A DNA stretch of 28,516 bases. Origin: a virus. Location: positions 1-28,516 of IMG/VR virus record IMGVR_UViG_3300032268_000376; one strand, 5' to 3'. A program made the translations under genes and the position numbers. Within the stretch, counting starts at the first letter, position 1; each line of letters begins with the position of its first letter. The notes below the pieces were generated by a model. The model made no database searches and was not told the DNA's origin. It saw only the letters and a program-made list of their open reading frames with translations. Of the stretch, positions 22,010 through 28,514 are shown one piece after another.

Positions 22010-23353
22010 ATGGCCCAATGGCGTGTTGAAACCCAATCGTTAGATTCTAGAATATCATCTCACTATGAAGTGATGATGCTGGCTAACAACCAAGGTCAAC
22101 TAATTAACGATTTTAATCCTGTACCAGTGATGTATACGAATGGTCAAGTTGATGCTTTTGGTCGTTTGCGTATTTCAGATGCATTTACATTAGGTGATTA
22201 TAAACACCTATATGGTATTGATCCAAACTTTTTAGACATTACTGCAAATGGCGGTACGATTACATTTCAAACAAACCAAGCTTGCGCTAGATTAACAACA
22301 AACACATCACCAACGGCTAGTGCGATACATCAAACAAAATTGTATCATCAATATATGCCAGGTAAAAGTCAGTTAATTAAAACAACAATTAACTTTTATG
22401 GCAATACTGCTAATGTAACAAAAAGAACTGGTTATTTTGATGCTAACAATGGGATATTTTTTGAACAATCTGGCAATGGTACACTAAGTTTATGTATTCG
22501 AACCGACACCAGCGGAACAATTAGTGATGCACGAAAGATACCGCAATCACAATGGAATATAGACAAGTGTGATGGAACAGGACCATCATATTTTAACTTA
22601 GATATTACCAAAACGCAGATTTTCTTTACAGATTTTCAATGGTTAGGTGTGGGTCGTGTTCGTTGTGGATTTGTTCACGATGGAAAATTTGTTACTGCTC
22701 ACGAATTTTATAATAGTAATAATTTAGAAACTGTTTACATGAGCCACCCCAATTTACCAGTTCGTTGTGAAATTTTTAATACTGGAGCAACAACTGGTGG
22801 TTTTATGGACCAAATTTGCTCAACAGTTATGGCAGAAGGTGGGTATCGTGAGGTTGGCCAAGATTGGGGCGCAACATCACCAACAATGAGAACAATGGCA
22901 GCAAATGCAGTATTACCACTTTTAGCAATTCGTTTAAAGAATACATTTGGTGGTTATCCACATAATAGAATGTCAGTAAAATTAGAAACCACTAATGTTT
23001 TTACTACAGCAGAAAACATCAAATATCGTATTATTAAATTACCTAATGGGGGTTACTTAACCGACGGCTCTTGGTCATCAGTAAATGCAAATAGTGGTGT
23101 AGAATTCAATGCAACAGCAACAGCATTTATTAATGGTGAAGAACTAGGTAACGGTTATGTAGCAGCTGCCACACAAGGTGGTAAATCTGTTGCAACTACT
23201 GGACAGGCTTCACCTGGCGCTCTATCCAGAAAGAATTTTATTGTTCAGAATTTTGACAGTACCAATTCAGAAATTTATATAATTTCAGTAGAAAACATAA
23301 GTTCAGCATCCACCAATGTTGGAGTTGGACTTCAATGGCGAGAAATTTATTAA
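22010..23353 (+). CDS. Large phage structural protein (virion-surface or fiber-like)
   Basis: A 447-aa, beta-rich protein with few charged residues and many Asn, Thr, Gly and aromatic residues, typical of exposed virion proteins. Early landmarks are 'D-A-F-G-R-L-R-I-S-D-A-F-T-L-G-D', 'T-N-Q-A-C-A-R-L-T-T', then 'H-Q-Y-M-P-G-K-S-Q' and 'R-T-G-Y-F-D-A-N-N-G-I-F-F-E'. 'G-R-V-R-C-G-F-V-H-D-G' and 'P-N-L-P-V-R-C-E' follow, ending 'G-L-Q-W-R-E-I-Y'. The block 'A-F-G-R-L-R-(I/V)-S' followed by a strand-rich body is common in uncultured marine phage structural proteins; whether it is a fiber, head decoration or baseplate part is not known. No collagen-like or chaperone domain. It sits among late genes under the 19115 promoter. 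Confidence 0.7.
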   Translation: MAQWRVETQSLDSRISSHYEVMMLANNQGQLINDFNPVPVMYTNGQVDAFGRLRISDAFTLGDYKHLYGIDPNFLDITANGGTITFQTNQACARLTTNTSPTASAIHQTKLYHQYMPGKSQLIKTTINFYGNTANVTKRTGYFDANNGIFFEQSGNGTLSLCIRTDTSGTISDARKIPQSQWNIDKCDGTGPSYFNLDITKTQIFFTDFQWLGVGRVRCGFVHDGKFVTAHEFYNSNNLETVYMSHPNLPVRCEIFNTGATTGGFMDQICSTVMAEGGYREVGQDWGATSPTMRTMAANAVLPLLAIRLKNTFGGYPHNRMSVKLETTNVFTTAENIKYRIIKLPNGGYLTDGSWSSVNANSGVEFNATATAFINGEELGNGYVAAATQGGKSVATTGQASPGALSRKNFIVQNFDSTNSEIYIISVENISSASTNVGVGLQWREIY

Positions 23354-23370
23354 AAACTTAGGAGAAAAAA

Positions 23371-24201
23371 ATGCAATTTAACAACCAAAAAACAAGAAAT
23401 GTTGCAGATGCAGTTGCCAAAATTTTGGCTGGTGAATCTGCTAAACAAGAGCCAAAAATGTTGGAAGAAGAGCTTAAAGGCAATCAACATAAAATTGATG
23501 CCAACAAAAACAACAAGGTTGATGCTCACGACTTTAAACTGCTTCGTGCTAAAAAAGAAGTAAAGAAAGAAGAAGTTGAGCAGATTGAAGAATTGGTGGG
23601 TAAAGGAAAACTTCCACAAATTGCTTCTTATCACAAACAAAAAGGTGATGAAGCAAAAGGAAAAATGGAAACCATTAGAAATACCAATACGACTGTTCCT
23701 GTACCTAAAGAAAAATCAGCAAAAATTTATGCTAAAGATGCTGAAGCAACTCAACATTATACACAGGCTAAAAGAGCTAAAGCTTTAATGAACAAAGAAG
23801 AAGTTGAGCAAGAAGAAAAATCAATGACCTTCTCTGAAATGCTTGCTGCATACAAAGAGCATGGCCTTGCTGTAATTGCTGAAGAACCTACAGAAGAAGA
23901 ATTTAACAAAGAAATTAAAAAAGCTCAAGCAAAATCTGAAGGTAAAGAAAAAGCTGATGTTGCTAAAGCATCTGTTCAAGCAGTAAAACAAGAAGAAATT
24001 GAAGTTCTTGATGCGAATGTAATTAATGGTGTAGAACAAATTGATATTGAAGAGCGCACACTTACAAAACCAGAAGCAAGCAAAAAAGAAGAAATTGTTA
24101 AATCAATGAAAAAGAAAATGTCTGGTTTTAAAGAGCGTTATGGTGAGCGTGCAAAAAATGTAATGTATGCCACAGCAACAAAAATGGCTAAGAAAGACTG
24201 A
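23371..24201 (+). CDS. Modular charged late protein with EF-hand-like loop and EEVEQIxE repeats
   Basis: A 276-aa, Lys/Glu-rich protein with good ribosome-binding site AGGAG (23360-23364). Residues 43-54 form a 12-residue EF-hand/dockerin-type loop (D-A-N-K-N-N-K-V-D-A-H-D; acidic or Asn ligands at positions 1, 3, 5, 9 and 12), followed by F-K-L-L-R. Three copies or partial copies of the E-E-V-E-Q-(I)-x-E motif are at 23569-23592, 23797-23817 and 24031-24054. A capsid-targeting-like M-T-F-S-E-M-L follows the second. The C terminus 'S-G-F-K-E-R-Y-G-E-R-A-K-N-V-M-Y-A-T-A-T-K-M-A-K-K' is a tail shared by many phage proteins. The repeats fit the prohead-protease consensus (I-x-E). I infer a capsid-internal protein cut into segments. 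Coupled to the next gene with 1 nt between stop and start. Confidence 0.72.
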   Translation: MQFNNQKTRNVADAVAKILAGESAKQEPKMLEEELKGNQHKIDANKNNKVDAHDFKLLRAKKEVKKEEVEQIEELVGKGKLPQIASYHKQKGDEAKGKMETIRNTNTTVPVPKEKSAKIYAKDAEATQHYTQAKRAKALMNKEEVEQEEKSMTFSEMLAAYKEHGLAVIAEEPTEEEFNKEIKKAQAKSEGKEKADVAKASVQAVKQEEIEVLDANVINGVEQIDIEERTLTKPEASKKEEIVKSMKKKMSGFKERYGERAKNVMYATATKMAKKD

Positions 24202-25663
24202 AATGAAAAAGTTGTCTGAAGTTTTCAGCGAGCAACACCGAGAGAAAGGTAGGTTTAAACCTACCGTTCGTCATATGGTAGCAAATAAAGCAACGGCATC
24301 ACCAAGAACAACTTCTGATAGTGCTAACGTTTCTTTGAAGGAAAGGTGTTGGCCTGGTTACAAACCAACACCAGGTAAGAAAGCATATGCAAAAGGATCT
24401 TGTGTAAAAGAAGCAAATGCTGCGGCTATTGCTGCAGCTACTGCTATTTCTAAAAAGAAATCTGGCAACTATGATAAAGAAGGTTTTAGAAAAACACCTT
24501 ATAAAAATGCTGACCATCCAAATGTCAAGAGTAATGAACAACGCCGTAAAGAAATGAAAGAAGATATTGATGGCACTACAGAACAAGTGGCTGGCTCAGC
24601 ACAATCAACACTAACAGATAAACCAAATAGAGAACCTATGAAATCATATAAACAAAAAAATATCACAGAGTTATCTACTGAACTTTTGGATCGTTATAAA
24701 GATAAAGCTGCAGCTGATTCTACTAAGGCAGATAAAGAAGGTAATACTGCAAAGGCCGACAAAAGATTTTCTGGTGTGGTCAAAGCAACCACAAAACAAT
24801 TTGATAACTTTAAGAAAAAAGGTTTCAAAGAAGAAACAGAGCAAATTGATGAACTTAAAAAAGCCACGCTTGCTTCTTATATTGACAAGGCCGCAGATAG
24901 TGTAAAATCAAAAAAAGATGCCGCTGCTAATATGTATAGATTCACTAAACAGGTTACTTCCGCAATGAAAAAAAGTGCCGAGGGTGATAAACGAATTGAA
25001 GGTATTAAAAGTGCCACGAAACGACTAGCAAAAGAAGATGTGGAACAAATTGATGAGATTTCAGCACAAGCACATAAAGAATATCAAACAAAAGCTCGTG
25101 CTGATGTTAAATCACTCGCAAAACATACTGGCGGCGAATACGGTGATATTGCTAAAAACATTATGAAACGCCGTATGAAAGGATTATCTACATCGACTGC
25201 TTTACAAGCTCGTGATAAAATGGCAAAAATGAATAAAGAGGAAACAGATATGAATGAAGCAATCAAAGATAAATTTGATATTGGTGAATATGACCAAGAA
25301 GGCGATATGGCCAAATCTGATTTGCGTTCTATTATGGCCAATGCAAAGAAATTGCACGATATGATTGAAGATGCTGATAATTTGCCAGAATGGGTTCAAT
25401 CTAAGATTACTAAAGCAGAAGATTACATTTCAACTGTAGCAAATTATTTGACTGCTGAAATGAGTGAAGAAACAGAGATACAAGAAGATGAAAAGAAACC
25501 TGATGATAAATTTAAATCATTAGCACCAAAAGATGATCATCATACTTACTACAAATTTGTTGTAGGAAAAGCAAAAATGGGAAAACCACTTTCACAAAAA
25601 GAAAAAAGTTTTGCTAGTTCATACAGATTAATGAGGCAAGAAGAAGTTGAGCAGATTGATGAG
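23569..25663 (+). repeat. Dispersed EEVEQIDE-coding repeats (six copies in two genes)
   Basis: Copies lie at 23569-23592 (E-E-V-E-Q-I-E-E), 23797-23817 (E-E-V-E-Q-E-E), 24031-24054 (V-E-Q-I-D-I-E-E), 24830-24853 (E-E-T-E-Q-I-D-E), 25034-25057 (E-D-V-E-Q-I-D-E) and 25640-25663 (E-E-V-E-Q-I-D-E). The first and last share 22 identical nt (23567-23588 and 25638-25659). Most stand between distinct conserved segments, so they look like linker/cleavage modules. The (I)-x-E endings match the T4 prohead-protease consensus. Confidence 0.7.
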
Positions 25664-26077
25664 AAGAATGTTCCGACCTCACCAGAGAAATGGGCTCAGG
25701 CTAAAGCCCAAGCAAAAGCAAAGTTTGATGTTTATCCTTCAGCATATGCAAATGGTTGGGCTGCAAAGAAATACAAGGCCATGGGCGGTGGTTGGAAATC
25801 TGTAAGTGAAGAAACTGACAATTTACCATTCACACCAGATAAACCAAAAAAACAAAGTGTAGTTGCTGGCAAATACGGTAAAGGTTATTCTACTGCTCGG
25901 CACCTTGCTCGTTCTGCTATGCAGAAACAAGTAGAAAAGATGAAGAAACAGCCTATCAAAGAAGAATCACGAAAGGCTGCAATCGTTAAAGATATTATGA
26001 AGAAGAAAAAAGGTACTTCTGATGATGCCTTTCAGAAAGAACCTGAGTTATCATCTACATTAACAAAAGTTCAGTAA
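24203..26077 (+). CDS. Large modular charged late protein (tandem helical domains, EQIDE linkers)
   Basis: A 624-aa, Lys/Glu-rich protein. The start M-K-K-L-S-E-V-F-S-E resembles a capsid-targeting sequence. Blocks in order: a 'C-W-P-G-Y-K-P-T-P-G-K-K-A' to 'K-G-S-C' segment (49-67), and helical domain 1 (about 153-209, 'I-T-E-L-S-T-E-L-L-D-R-Y' to 'V-V-K-A-T-T-K'). E-E-T-E-Q-I-D-E (210-217) then leads into homologous helical domain 2 ('L-K-K-A-T-L-A-S-Y-I' to 'I-K-S-A-T-K-R-L'). E-D-V-E-Q-I-D-E follows at 278-285. 'N-L-P-E-W-V-Q-S-K-I' (about 393-402) starts a helical segment. A third linker at 480-487 precedes 'F-D-V-Y-P-S-A-Y-A-N-G-W-A-A-K', a block found in other phage proteins. The longer start at 24167 lies in the previous gene. 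A polyprotein of packaged segments is inferred; no enzyme motif seen. Confidence 0.72.
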   Translation: MKKLSEVFSEQHREKGRFKPTVRHMVANKATASPRTTSDSANVSLKERCWPGYKPTPGKKAYAKGSCVKEANAAAIAAATAISKKKSGNYDKEGFRKTPYKNADHPNVKSNEQRRKEMKEDIDGTTEQVAGSAQSTLTDKPNREPMKSYKQKNITELSTELLDRYKDKAAADSTKADKEGNTAKADKRFSGVVKATTKQFDNFKKKGFKEETEQIDELKKATLASYIDKAADSVKSKKDAAANMYRFTKQVTSAMKKSAEGDKRIEGIKSATKRLAKEDVEQIDEISAQAHKEYQTKARADVKSLAKHTGGEYGDIAKNIMKRRMKGLSTSTALQARDKMAKMNKEETDMNEAIKDKFDIGEYDQEGDMAKSDLRSIMANAKKLHDMIEDADNLPEWVQSKITKAEDYISTVANYLTAEMSEETEIQEDEKKPDDKFKSLAPKDDHHTYYKFVVGKAKMGKPLSQKEKSFASSYRLMRQEEVEQIDEKNVPTSPEKWAQAKAQAKAKFDVYPSAYANGWAAKKYKAMGGGWKSVSEETDNLPFTPDKPKKQSVVAGKYGKGYSTARHLARSAMQKQVEKMKKQPIKEESRKAAIVKDIMKKKKGTSDDAFQKEPELSSTLTKVQ

Positions 26078-26087
26078 TGAGTGTAGG

Positions 26088-26095
26088 CATAAATA
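26088..26095 (+). promoter_or_regulatory. T4-late-type promoter (CATAAATA)
   Basis: CATAAATA differs from the T4 late box only at its first base. It lies in the 51-nt gap between genes. Predicted start of transcription is near 26101; the ribosome-binding site AGGAGAG is at 26117-26123 and the ATG at 26129, 34 nt after the box, nearly the same distance as at 19115. It drives a structural gene, which supports late function. Confidence 0.65.
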
Positions 26096-26128
26096 CATTA
26101 TCAAATTTTAATTCTTAGGAGAGAAACA

Positions 26129-26680
26129 ATGTCACTTTGGGGAAATCTAGACGCTGCGAATAACGCACCAAAGCAAAGTGCTATGACAGGTTATGGTGGT
26201 AATACACCACAAGTTACAGCAAATGCCCAGGTCTATTACGCAAACACACAAACCAACGCTTTTATTGCTGGTGAAGCTATCGGCGTATTTGGTATCGATG
26301 CTTCAGAACAAGCACTTTTACCTGCTGCAAACCTTGGAAAACCACAACACGCAGGATGGGTAGTTCGTAAAGTTGGAACTGGTCCAATCGCTTCATTATC
26401 AGCAAATAGCGGTGTATTTGGCACAAACGCTGCTGTTACATTTACCGGCGGCGGCGGTTCATCTGCTAATGCTTATGCTTATTTTGATGGCACAACCGGC
26501 GCTTTAGTTCGGATTCAATTGAACAATGGCGGTACAGGATACAGAACAACGCCAACAGCAACAATTGCTGGTTCCAATGCATCAATAACAGTAGTAATGG
26601 GTGGTCGTGCTAATCGTGTTCATACAGAAACTTTAGTTGCTATGGGTTCTATGCGTGGCGATGGTGATAGTTTGTATTAA
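26129..26680 (+). CDS. Glycine/alanine-rich virion protein
   Basis: A 183-aa, weakly charged, beta-rich protein with its own late promoter and a strong ribosome-binding site, so probably abundant. The start 'M-S-L-W-G-N-L-D-A-A-N-N-A-P-K' and the end 'G-G-R-A-N-R-V-H-T-E-T-L-V-A-M-G-S-M' followed by 'D-G-D-S-L-Y' are features of a small structural protein family in marine T4-like phages. In the middle lies a strand-turn motif 'L-N-N-G-G-T-G-Y-R-T-T-P-T-A-T-I', the short beta repeat often seen in tail or fiber proteins (G-G-x-G-Y-x-x-x-P-x-V-x-I). No signal peptide. Head decoration or tail/fiber component cannot be told apart. Coupled by TAATG to the next gene. Confidence 0.72.
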   Translation: MSLWGNLDAANNAPKQSAMTGYGGNTPQVTANAQVYYANTQTNAFIAGEAIGVFGIDASEQALLPAANLGKPQHAGWVVRKVGTGPIASLSANSGVFGTNAAVTFTGGGGSSANAYAYFDGTTGALVRIQLNNGGTGYRTTPTATIAGSNASITVVMGGRANRVHTETLVAMGSMRGDGDSLY

Positions 26681-27111
26681 TGAAATTTAAACAATTTATG
26701 GAAGAATTGGCCAGTATTGAATCTGGCCAAGCAATCGAGGCGCATGAACCTACGGGTGAAGGATCGTCAGCTATTGACAACCCTAAAATTCGTATGGAAA
26801 TAAACTATCGATTGACAAATGAATTGTATAGCAGTTTTCTCTCTCCTGAAGGTGGTATACAAGCAATTCGTAAAGTGCTGCATCGTTTTAGTTTTGACAT
26901 GCCAGCACTTTACGATGCTAATCCTGAAGGAGATGAAATTGTTTTTGATATAGAACAGTTTGGTCAAGAAAATTTAACGACAAACATTTATATTTTATAT
27001 TATCTCACCGATGAAGGTCATTATGAGTTTTTTGCTGAAGTAGGCGATGATGCGAGAATGGATGAACTTTTATCAGATGGTGAGGAGGAAGACGAAGAAG
27101 AACAAGTATAA
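26680..27111 (+). CDS. Acidic late protein with capsid-targeting-like start
   Basis: A 143-aa acidic protein. The N terminus M-K-F-K-Q-F-M-E-E-L-A has the amphipathic targeting pattern, though the cleavage site is F-M-E rather than L/I-x-E. The body has 'P-K-I-R-M-E-I-N-Y-R-L-T-N-E-L-Y' and 'P-E-G-G-I-Q-A-I-R-K-V-L'. 'E-I-V-F-D-I-E-Q-F-G' and a strand 'N-I-Y-I-L-Y-Y-L-T-D-E-G-H-Y-E-F-F-A-E-V' follow. The tail is almost all Asp/Glu (D-G-E-E-E-D-E-E-E-Q). An acidic tail is common in scaffold or assembly factors. Function unknown. It overlaps both neighbours by one base. Confidence 0.68.
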   Translation: MKFKQFMEELASIESGQAIEAHEPTGEGSSAIDNPKIRMEINYRLTNELYSSFLSPEGGIQAIRKVLHRFSFDMPALYDANPEGDEIVFDIEQFGQENLTTNIYILYYLTDEGHYEFFAEVGDDARMDELLSDGEEEDEEEQV

Positions 27112-27503
27112 TGTCTTTTGAAGATTTGACGAATGAAAACATAATGATATATGCGATGAAAGCTTATGATAAGCCAAATTGCATAATGAGTGAATTCAGA
27201 GAAGATATGAAGCGATTTAATTACCTCAAAAGGTTATTTAAAAGGTACCGTAAACTAGGTGAATTAAGAGAGCAGTTAGTTATTAATCACTTGGTGGTTT
27301 TAAATAATGTCTTTGGTCCTGAAGTTGCAACACGATTATTATTTTTTAAGATGGCGAAAGATGATTATTCAGCACTCAAAACATATCTTTTGTTTTTGAG
27401 TTGTATGCCTGAGGTAATAAGAAGTATTAAAGGGCAAGATATACTTTCTTCAGATATTCCAGTAGATATGATCGTAGCACAAGCACTCAGAAAAATAAAA
27501 TGA
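27111..27503 (+). CDS. Conserved T4-like phage protein (DUF7207-like)
   Basis: A 130-aa helical, basic protein. Visible blocks: 'M-S-F-E-D-L-T-N-E-N-I-M-I-Y-A-M-K-A-Y', 'F-R-E-D-M-K-R-F-N-Y-L-K-R-L-F-K-R-Y', 'G-E-L-R-E-Q-L-V-I-N-H-L-V-V-L-N-N-V-F-G' and 'T-R-L-L-F-F-K'. This order recurs beside head-completion and assembly genes of T4-like cyanophages and relatives, in a family I recall as DUF7207. No enzymatic motif; function unknown. It starts on the last base of the previous stop and ends by ATGA into the leader ORF at 27500. Confidence 0.7.
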   Translation: MSFEDLTNENIMIYAMKAYDKPNCIMSEFREDMKRFNYLKRLFKRYRKLGELREQLVINHLVVLNNVFGPEVATRLLFFKMAKDDYSALKTYLLFLSCMPEVIRSIKGQDILSSDIPVDMIVAQALRKIK

Positions 27504-27553
27504 TAAAAAACAATACAGCTAGAACAAAAACAATACAGCTGGAACAAAAATGA
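27500..27553 (+). CDS. 17-codon leader ORF made by duplication of the next gene's start
   Basis: M-I-K-N-N-T-A-R-T-K-T-I-Q-L-E-Q-K, then TGA. The first 9 residues are the same as those of the next protein (M-I-K-N-N-T-A-R-T). It overlaps the upstream gene by ATGA (27500-27503) and the next gene by ATGA (27550-27553), so ribosomes could pass through all three. It may only be a remnant of a start-region duplication, but it keeps the translational coupling intact. Confidence 0.4.
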   Translation: MIKNNTARTKTIQLEQK

Positions 27554-27580
27554 TAAAAAACAATACAGCTAGAACAAGAT
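27501..27580 (+). repeat. Tandem direct repeats across a gene start
   Basis: The 10-mer CAATACAGCT occurs at 27511, 27531 and 27561. A 20-base unit (27511-27530) is followed by a copy with one change (27531-27550). The block TGATAAAAAACAATACAGCT at 27501-27520 recurs exactly at 27551-27570, 50 nt away. This is a nested duplication consistent with replication slippage; it repeats the ATG and first codons of the following gene. Confidence 0.85.
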
Positions 27581-28086
27581 TGCTAAGTGGTTTAAAAAAA
27601 GGTGGTTATGATGCTACAGAGCGTCAAAACTACTGGAAAGCTGAGCAAGAAAAACTTAAAGCCGAACACGAAAAGCTCACAAAAGATATTGAAGCACGAA
27701 AATTAAAAGAAGATACGCCAGCTCACGATGAATTCAAAAGAACTATGGGCATGGGTTCATATGGTGATTTCGTTAAAAAACATGGTGTAACTAAAACACA
27801 AACAGTAGTATCGTCTTTGAAAAAAGAAAGAGATACATTACGTTCTCATAAACAAGATTGGGCAGGACCAAAACATGTTCAGCACCACGATTTTGCTATT
27901 CGTGGCCTACAAAGAGCAATGGGTGAAGATGTAGGTATGGTTGGTGGATCACCAGTAAATAATGTTGGTAATGGAGAAATTGCTGGCCTGGGTGTTGGCA
28001 AACAAGGCGAACCTGGTGTGAATCTTCGCAATAAGAAAAAGGTTGTTCCTTTTGCTGTGTTTATTCGAAAGCCTCAAGATAAATGA
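27550..28086 (+). CDS. Conserved basic phage protein, unknown function
   Basis: A 178-aa basic protein. Residues 22-55 form a charged helix, probable coiled coil (E-R-Q-N-Y-W-K-A-E-Q-E-K-L-K). Next comes 'T-M-G-M-G-S-Y-G-D-F-V-K-K-H-G', then a second helix. The C-terminal third is a conserved-looking tail: 'M-G-E-D-V-G-M-V-G-G-S-P-V-N-N-V-G-N-G', 'I-A-G-L-G-V-G-K-Q-G-E-P-G-V' and 'K-K-V-V-P-F-A-V-F-I-R-K'. This Gly-rich tail occurs on various phage proteins and may be a shared attachment or processing module. The start region is duplicated just upstream (27500). Function cannot be assigned. It overlaps the next gene by ATGA. Confidence 0.7.
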   Translation: MIKNNTARTRLLSGLKKGGYDATERQNYWKAEQEKLKAEHEKLTKDIEARKLKEDTPAHDEFKRTMGMGSYGDFVKKHGVTKTQTVVSSLKKERDTLRSHKQDWAGPKHVQHHDFAIRGLQRAMGEDVGMVGGSPVNNVGNGEIAGLGVGKQGEPGVNLRNKKKVVPFAVFIRKPQDK

Positions 28087-28514
28087 TACTATGGTTATTG
28101 AACTCATGGATTAGTTACATTGTTCACGCTGCATTAATTGCAGGTGTCATTGGTACTTTTTTTGGTTCAATAGTCGCAAGAATTCCAGTAATTAGTAGTT
28201 ATGGTGCAATTGTTAAAACAGTTGCATTACCATTGTTAATTGTTGCTATATTTGCTGAAGGTTATTTGTTTGCATCTAAATCTTGGATTGAAGAAGCCAA
28301 GAAGTTTGAAGAAAAAGTAAAAGTTGCAGAACAGAAAGCTAAAGATGCTAATGACAAACTAGGTCAGGCACTTACAGATAAAAACAATTCAATTAAGCAG
28401 CAACAAGTTGTAATACAAGAAAAGATTAAAGAAGTTCAAGTGAAAGTAAATGCTGAGTGCAAAATTTCACCTGATGTAGTAAAAATACTTAACGATGCGG
28501 CAAAAGTGAAATGA
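28083..28514 (+). CDS. Small membrane protein with coiled coil (spanin-like possibility)
   Basis: A 143-aa protein with two hydrophobic segments (about 5-30 and 45-65), a long charged coiled coil (70-120) and a C-terminal segment 'N-A-E-C-K-I-S-P-D-V-V-K-I-L-N-D-A-A'. An N-terminal anchor, a periplasmic coiled coil and a short Cys-containing end with 'P-x-V-V-x-x-L-N-x-A' recall phage inner-membrane spanins (Rz-like), which act in the last lysis step. Two membrane segments are unusual for Rz, and no outer-membrane spanin (Rz1-like lipoprotein) overlaps it in the window, so the call is weak. An internal virion or membrane-ejection protein would be an alternative. Coupled by ATGA to the preceding gene. 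The window ends 2 nt after its stop. Confidence 0.5.
   Translation: MILWLLNSWISYIVHAALIAGVIGTFFGSIVARIPVISSYGAIVKTVALPLLIVAIFAEGYLFASKSWIEEAKKFEEKVKVAEQKAKDANDKLGQALTDKNNSIKQQQVVIQEKIKEVQVKVNAECKISPDVVKILNDAAKVK

Noticed and set aside
23350-23640. 96-aa Phe-rich hydrophobic ORF on the - strand
   Set aside because: Phe/Leu-rich because it is the complement of Lys/Glu codons (AAA, GAA) of the 276-aa charged protein; a shadow, not a membrane protein.
27501-27580. CRISPR-like array
   Set aside because: Copies are directly adjacent or nested with no spacers of regular size; explained by slippage duplication.
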